From Bipolaris cookei (Eukaryota > Ascomycota > Dothideomycetes > Pleosporales > Pleosporaceae): a stretch of DNA of 64,000 nt. The stretch spans positions 124,001 through 188,000 of the forward strand of contig NRSV01000015.1 in the NCBI GenBank assembly GCA_002286855.1, given 5' to 3'. The position numbers were made by a program, and so were the translations under genes. Below the pieces are notes generated by a model that was not told the DNA's origin, searched no databases, and worked only from the letters and a program-made list of their open reading frames with translations. Shown here piece by piece: positions 57,265-64,000 of this stretch (the first letter of the stretch is position 1; each line of letters opens with the position of its first letter).

Positions 57265-60200
57265 TTACTTCCAAATCTGCCACTTCTTCTTCTGTTTGGG
57301 AACAACGAAGCTATCCTGGCTCATCTGCTCTCCTTGCTGCTGCTGCTCGGCGAACCCCATTTCCTCTTCTGTAGCGCTATCGAAGCTATCTTCGTCGTCG
57401 GATGGGGCGCCAACGCTACCGTTGCGTTGCGGGTAGGTCGGGTATGTGGCGGTGGTTCGGTCGTAGCCGCCTCGGGAAGGTTGGGCGGCGTAGTCTGCGC
57501 GTTGGACTGGTTTTTCAGTGTATTCTGGGTCGACTACTTGTCTGGGGGCCATGGCGGGGTGGCTTTGGCCGTCACGGCCGCCGCTGCTGAAGTAGTCGCC
57601 GCCTGCGGTGTCTTGTCGGGCTTGTAGACCTTGTCCGCCGCGTGCGTACGGTGAACCGGGACCTGCACCAACAATTGCGGGATGTGGTGGGTATGATTCG
57701 CGCTTGGCTCGCTTTTGCAATTGCGTCGCAGTGAGACCGTATGGGCTCTGGCCTCCTGTAGCCCCTACTGGTCTCCTTTTCACCGTCAGGGGATCATCCG
57801 GGTGTGTTGCTGGTAGTTGTGACTTGTGGGAAGAGTTGCTATATGTAGGCTGTATGCGGGTGGAAGCAGAGCGAGATGGAAGTGCAGTCGCTTGGGCAGC
57901 AGTTTTCACCTCTTGGGGATGCTGAGGCGCACTCGCATTCCTCTTCGCAGCGACACTGTCCCAAGCAAAGGCTCTAGCACCGGCATTCGGCCCAGTGTCC
58001 AGACTTCGACGTCCTTGGATTCGAGCTGCAGGATTGTGAACGGCTCCATCAGACTGAGCTGGGCCTGCTGTCCGGGCTGAATTAGAATGAAAACCAGAGC
58101 TGAGGAGATTGTTACGAGGGACAGTGGTAGTAGCGGCAGCAGCAGCAGCAGTAGCAGCAGAGGCTGGCGCTATGGCTGGAGTCGGTACTGCAGGTGTGGT
58201 AGGAGCAGAGGCAGACCCGTGTCCGTTACGTGGACCAATGCCTGGAATTATTACCCTAGGCCCGACTTTGTACTGTTGACGTTTGCGTTCTTCCTCATCT
58301 TCACTAGAAATCTCACCGAGCTCGCTCCCGCTTTCGCTACCCGAGATGGAGTTGCCATCTTCACCGATTGTAGTCTTGCGTCTTCCACCAAAGGCGTGGA
58401 AGAAGCCTCGAGGTTTACGGGGCTCCTTTTCTTCGACATCAGACTCAGGTTCGACATAATCGAGAGCTGGCACAAGAAGTCGATATGGTGTTGTGATACC
58501 TGCCGGGTCGTGCTGTGAAACTTCGACATTGAGGCAAATATCAAGACCACCTTCGAGGTTGACTAACTCCTGCTTTTTCACGCTCTTCCTACTCAATACG
58601 CTAGGGCGACGGTGGAAGTTGGACGGCCGGTCCTGAGATTGGCTGCGGCGACCTCGAGGCGTTGTGCTTTCCGAGGTGCCTGGGCGGTCGCCATCCATTG
58701 AAGGTCGACGACGGAATAGCGAGGATAAAGAATTGCGACGAGGATGAACAGGCCTCTCCGGCTCCGAACGATCGGGTGAAAATGAAGATTTCAGCTGATG
58801 GTGGCCCACCTGCTGGTCATCGGCAGCTGCATAAGCCGGGTTGTTGCGATATGATACAGGAGGGCCTTGGCGCCGTGCAGAAGGCCTTGTTTGCTGTCCA
58901 CTCAGCCTTCTCACCAGCTGACCAGGCGCGAAATCAGCAAATGATCTTCCCGCACCAGGTCCGTCTGGGGTTGCAGGTGGCGATGGTGTCTGTGATGGGG
59001 TGGATCCTGGCTTGTATTCTCGAATGCTGCACCAGTTTCGGTGGGGGAGTAGATGATTGTTGTTTCTCTTTTTTCCGTCCACACCATGAGTGAATAGCGG
59101 TATCATATCTTCATCCGTGTCCGAGTCTAGATGATGTATCTTGTTTCGTTTGTTGATGATATCCGCCATCATATCGGGAGGCGGCGTGTTGACTATGGCC
59201 GAGGAAATGACGTTTGGCATGTACCTGTGATCCTTGTCTTTTGGTATGTTCAGCTTTTTGTTGCTGTAGAATTGACCAACCGCTGCCAAATGGACATCGC
59301 CACCAAGAATTGTGACACGCACAGACTTGGTAGAGGCAATGTGTTGCAGCTCACGAATGAACCAGTTGCGTTCCTCCTTGTGGTGCTTTGCAGTCCAGTG
59401 ATCATCCAAGTCATCTAGAATCTCTACGCCACCGTCAAACTTGTTCACAAAGTTACCTAGCATGCCAGTGCGACCAAGAGCCTTGATAGGATCCATGATT
59501 CTACTGGTCAGGATATTCTCGAGGAAGTTCAATCGAGGGTAGGCAATGGGGACGCCAAGAAGTACGATCAAGTGTTTAGTCTCACCCTTGATAATCTCAT
59601 CTTCAAGACGGTCAAAGATGATGTCGTATGAGTCCTCGGTAAGTATCTCGTCCCGCTGCCGCTCCGTACGGCAGTCCAGACCAAGAAAGGCCACAGGTCG
59701 ACCGAGTCGCATGAAAACACTTCTGGATCGCTCTTTGATATAAGGACCGGGACTTTTACCAAGCACCCATGAAGGCTCTGTCTTTTCGGTCTCTGCGGGC
59801 ACGGATTGGTGCTGGAAGAGCATGTAGTACTTGAAAGCAACGGCGCCGACTCCTGTGAAAACTGGAGTTTGCATGAAGTGGTGGGGATACGAACCAAAGC
59901 CCTAAGTACTTTAGATAACGTCCAAATATTATTGGAAGACCAAACTTACGTCGATGATGTCATGATCGTCCCAAATGTTGATCATAGGAATCTGTGAATT
60001 GGCCAAGCCAAACATACCCTGGGAAAACCACATGGCGTACCGATCTAGGTAGAACTGCTCAAGCTCGTTCTGCATCTCCTCGGAAAATGGTTGATGGTGC
60101 TTGTGTAAGGGATTTCTGTTTTCGGTCCATTGTCTGAACAAGGTTGTCTGCCTCATAGCAGCATCGTTGTAGATTTGATCGCCCCCACCAATCATTACGT

Positions 60201-62553
60201 GAAACGGGCGGGTCTGATGGGTATTGAGGACGTCGCGCCACATGGGATCTGGGCCACAGAACTCATCGGGGTCGACACTAGCAGAAAACCCGTTGCAGCT
60301 GTGGAACATGATGTTCATGGATTCCCCCTTGGCAGGGACCCAGAATCCAATAGCCGGACCCTGGTTGATCTTGTAGGCGATACGTGTTTGGCTTGTCCCG
60401 AGTTCGACTTCAATGTTGAAGCGCCAGAAAGTCACACCCCGCTCAGCATGCAGACGAATACCAGGGAAGTCGCGTACTTTGCCTAGCTTCTCGCCGTCTC
60501 TCTTGTGGATGCGGGTGGACTTAGCAGCCGATCCGTGAGCAGTGCTCCGAGTCTTGGAGAATAGCCCCGTGCTGTTTTCAACGCCTGATAGGTCCACATC
60601 CTCGACAATCTCATCAATAGGCCTGACGAACAGCGTCTTGCCCGTGCGCGACACTTTGGTCTGACCTTCAATAGGATCGACATATGATGGATCAAGTTGG
60701 TCATGGTCTACCTCTTCCGGTGGTGGAGGCAGGATGTCCATTGGCTGTTTGAACAGTCGTAACGTCGGTGGCTTGGAATAGGACGAGGACGCGTCAACAG
60801 TCACAATCATGACACTGCCTCGCCATATCTCCCGCTCTTGGCCTGGTTTGCTGCGGTCTTTGCGAAGACCCGTGTAGCGCAGGAGCGGTCCACACTTGAG
60901 ATATAGTGGCGGATTAAAGCTGGTTGGCAAGTGTGTGTCATCGGCATAGCCATCGTACATGGGCTCCGCATAGCTGTTAGAGCGTCTCCGCCGTGACAGT
61001 TTGGTTTCTTCCCACCATGCCTTGTTGCCGCTGTTTGCCGTGACTGGGGCGTTCAGGTCAAGATCGTCAGCAACAAGGGCGCCAACTGGGGCATTTTTCC
61101 ATTCATCGAGTATTGCCTTGGGCGTGTATGTCCTTTCTGGCTCGCCATGGCGGCTGAAACGATGACGGGATTTCTTCTCGGGATCATGAAAATCCAACTC
61201 AGACTCAGACTCGGAGAACACGACACTCTTTCGATTGGTCTGGGGTACTGGGGGCATAACCGGTGTAGTCTTGGGTACGGGTGGCATGCGAGGCTTGGTT
61301 GGTGGGATATCGACCACACGAGGCGCTGCCTTATGGTCAGCAGACTCTTGCGGTATGTCCATTTGCGCGGCCAAGATGCCTCCTCGGCTATCTCTTTTCC
61401 CTTGGACTCTCTTGCTCTCGGCACGAGTGACTTCAGCGCCGGTCGATGTATCGTCTACACCGACCAGGCCAAGTCCCGCAGCATCAGTCGCAGGCTTGTG
61501 GTCTTTCTGTGAAGGAAGTGAGCTCCGATCGCTATAACTGCCACTGTGCGGTGAGCCCCTAACTGGCTCCTTGCCTTTCAGACTGGTGCTTCGCGAAACA
61601 GCTTGGCCCTTGTGTTTGGAGGCCTGTTGAGCGGGTTGGACTGCTCCGCCCCCGGGTGGAGAAGGATCCCAAGGCTCGTTAAGGTCGTAAATGAAGCCAT
61701 TGTCGGATTCCCACTGGGTTATTTGCGGAGACGCATGCTTCTTCTCTGTTGGCATTGAAACATGACGCTTGCTGCTGCCTGCTCGGTTGGGCGCACCAGA
61801 GGTGTTGTCTGGTGTTGTCACGGGCTGAGATACGACTCGCTGCTGGTTCTGAGCAGCTTCTCGCGCCCGCCTTTCCCGTGCTTCGGCCTCGGCCTTCTCT
61901 TGCGCTGCCAACTCGGCTTCTAGTATCCTCGCTCTCCTCTCTTCTTTGCTAATGTCATCTAGCTTGCCTTCCAGCTTCTGGAGCGGTGAGCGGTCTGGCA
62001 CAGAAGGGCCACGTTGAGAGGCTCGCCGCCCTACAGTTCCTGCGAGTGGCTCGACGGGTGCATAGGGTGGTGACCGTAGGTTGTAGAGTCTGTCTGCGGC
62101 TGTTTGGATAGTCGCCTGTTGCCTGCTCGGATTCAATTGAATAGCTGGATCGCGTGCCCGCCCAGAGCTTGTGCGTGCTGGGACCCTGACGCCCCTCGAG
62201 TATGGGTCTCTGTATGACGAGGGTGGTGCGCGCGGTACGTCTGGCGCAGCCGGTATGGACTCGCCCATTGCGCCGGTGGTGGGAGGAAGGATAATCTTGC
62301 TGTTCCGCCGTCTCTGAGTGACAGGGTCTGAGGAGGAAGCTACGACTGGACGGGCAGTGTTACTGGGCATGGCGGTCGACATGGCGGTCGACATGGCGGT
62401 CTCGGGTGGAGATGCGCCAGCTGGTTGGGCATCGGCCGGGCGACGGTATGACGTTGCGCGCTTTGGGGCAGAGCTTTCCGGTGTCTTGCGGAGAGCAATA
62501 TTAATATTGACAGCTCGTTCGGCGTAGGAGCCGCTGTTGCGCTTGTCTTCCAT
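57265..62553 (-). CDS. Large PhoD-like phosphatase-domain protein
   Basis: Two minus-strand exons, 62553-59950 and 59901-57265, with a 48-nt intron (GTAAGT donor, CTTAG acceptor), phase 0; 1746 aa. The join falls inside the metal-binding motif, giving WDDHDIIDGFGSYPHHFMQT, which proves the two halves are one gene. The N-terminal ~480 residues and the C-terminal ~620 residues are disordered, Ser/Pro/Gln-rich. The PhoD metallophosphoesterase-like domain spans about 620-1010, with GGGDQIYND, the WDDHD motif and TILGGDVHLAA providing metal ligands. Fungal proteins of this type are often annotated as PhoD-like; the substrate is unknown. There is no signal peptide, so it is probably cytoplasmic, unlike secreted bacterial PhoD. 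Confidence 0.9.
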
Positions 62554-63665
62554 GTTGCGACGGGTTCATGAGGCGGGCAATGGTGAAGCGAGTGGGGGCC
62601 ACCACCACTGGGTGCGAGAAGGCACAGATCTCAGGCTGGATGCAGACTCTGTGCGCAGGGAGCACTGTCACATGGACCCTTAGAGAAGCGGCTCGAGTGG
62701 TAACATTTGTGGTAGCTACCTACTGTAGGTGTAGTACGAAGAACAAATGTGGCGGTGCGGCCGAGGCGCTGGCAGACAGGCAGCGCAAAAACTCGGGTCC
62801 AACTGAAGCACAATGACGACGGGGGAGCCACACTACAGGAAGACGCTATATACAAGGGAAGAGGAGGAGCGGCAGGGCAGCAGGGAAGAGACAGATATCC
62901 ATGGTCAGCGCATGGTGGAAATGGGTGGCGGGAGGGCGTGAAAGAGAGATGGCTGGAGACAGCGTCTGCCACGGCCGCCCGGCCGCCCGCCTCGACCCAT
63001 GTGCACACGCACCGGCGGGCGGCACAGCAGAACAGCAGGCATGGCATGGCATGGCAGGCATACTAGCACTAGTACACAGTAAGTCGAGTAGTCTCGGCGC
63101 CTAAGTGGGCTGTCTCTATTAGTATCAGCATCTGCATATGGAAGCATAAGCGCGGATGCGGACCGCCCAAACAGGCAAGGCGTGCGTGGCGCGAGGGCAA
63201 AGAGTAGAGTACACACGCTCTCACAAATGCTTGTTTCACCCGCGCCCTTCAGCCACGTTCCCACTCCAAACCACATTCCGGCGTCGAGGGACATCATTGT
63301 CTTCTCCAGTTACTCAACTCTCCGTGTCTTCTCCCGCGCTCGTCCCCTGGTTGCATTTTCTCAAGTACACACCCGCTGGCACGGTTGGCCTGACCTATCC
63401 CTGTCTCTGGTACTCCGCATCCCTCAGGTTAGCCGGCGCAATCTGGCTTCTCCATAAGCCGAATAATTAGCCATCTATCCATCCCTACCCTCACCCGACG
63501 ACCACAGTATCCTCATCCCTGAGCCCTCGCCCCTCAACTCTCAAATTTCCCGCGCCCCGCACATAGACAGTCGTCTGTACCTGGCCAGCTCCGTGCAACG
63601 CGCCTCAGCTACTACATGATCGCAGCCGGTTGCTCATAGCCTTCTTTCCTTTCGGCGCCCTCGCC
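62554..63665. other. Divergent promoter region PhoD-like / KEX2
   Basis: 1.1 kb between the divergent start codons. It has a GCATG-type repeat near 63039-63058 and GC-rich stretches. Open frames here are shadows without domains. It must contain both promoters. Confidence 0.5.
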
Positions 63666-64000
63666 ATGCGCATTCACTTTTGGGGCCTGCTATCGGTGGC
63701 GACGCTCGCTGCAGCAGGAAATCGCCTCCCACCCCGCAACTACACGAGCCACGACTACTATGCCATCCACATTTCCCCGTCCGAGTCGCCCTCAGAAGTC
63801 GCCGCCCACCTGGGCTTGACGTACGACGGCCCCTTCGACTCGCTCGACCACCACCATATCTTCAAAGCCCCGAAACACGACAACGACATCGTAAGCGATG
63901 CACGGCAAGAGCTCAAGAGGCGTCGGCGGAAGCGTCAGGTCGGCTCCGAGTACCACCCCCTTGACAGCATTCGCTTCGCGCAGAAGCAAAAGCTCAAGCT
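63666..64000 (+). CDS. KEX2: Kexin proprotein convertase, 5' part (cut by window end)
   Basis: The frame opens at the ATG of 63666 and stays open to the window edge (111 full codons). It begins with a signal peptide, MRIHFWGLLSVATLAAAG, then the S8 prodomain text YTSHDYYAIHISPSESPSEV and HLGLTYDGPFDSLDHHHIFK. A basic RRRRKRQ stretch near residues 89-95 is the likely autocatalytic cleavage region; KR and RR sites are the kexin target. Kexin works in the late Golgi, cutting pro-proteins after Lys-Arg. The catalytic domain is beyond the window, so identity rests on the prodomain pattern. Confidence 0.85.
   Translation, partial: MRIHFWGLLSVATLAAAGNRLPPRNYTSHDYYAIHISPSESPSEVAAHLGLTYDGPFDSLDHHHIFKAPKHDNDIVSDARQELKRRRRKRQVGSEYHPLDSIRFAQKQKLK

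Overview
The window is nuclear DNA of a filamentous ascomycete. Most multi-exon genes have short introns (about 48-120 nt) with GTA/GTG-type donors, CTAAC-like branch sites and YAG acceptors. The gene set is eukaryotic: BRR2, HAP3, ALG12, KRE33, KEX2 and a CLIP-170-type protein. Gene style and a Fot1/pogo transposon suggest Dothideomycetes, perhaps Pleosporales, but the species cannot be fixed from sequence alone. I rebuilt exon joins by hand, checking reading frame across every intron.

Layout. 1-17.3 kb: DUF2985 membrane protein, bHLH transcription factor behind a 4.3-kb gene-free region, LPRELR/F-box-like protein, NTF2-like protein with C-terminal repeats, and an ENV7/STK16-type kinase. 17.7-20.2 kb: tRNA-Ala, a decayed F-box-like pseudogene and a GT8 glycosyltransferase. 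21.7-29.8 kb: the single-exon BRR2 helicase and TMA22. 30-41.3 kb: a dense housekeeping block, ALG12, PFA4, HAP3, prefoldin 2, CMC2, NTR2 and SmG, with several head-to-head pairs. 41.8-55.3 kb: APH-fold phosphotransferase, CLIP-170-like protein, an intact Fot1/pogo transposon, KRE33 and a DPP5-like peptidase. 55.8-64 kb: a tRNA-Ile(UAU) gene, a decayed second transposon, a 1746-residue PhoD-like protein and the start of KEX2 cut by the window edge.

Shared themes: splicing (BRR2, NTR2, SmG), translation and ribosome or RNA modification (TMA22, KRE33), N-glycosylation and secretory processing (ALG12, PFA4, KEX2), and cytoskeleton (prefoldin 2, the CLIP protein).

The most unusual observation is the tRNA-Ile(UAU) gene at 55832-55993. 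Besides an intron at the usual 37/38 site, it carries a second 55-nt insert in the T-loop with full spliceosomal-intron signals (GTAGGT, TACTAAC, CAG). Removing both inserts leaves a 72-nt cloverleaf with perfect acceptor and T stems, followed by a T8 Pol III terminator.
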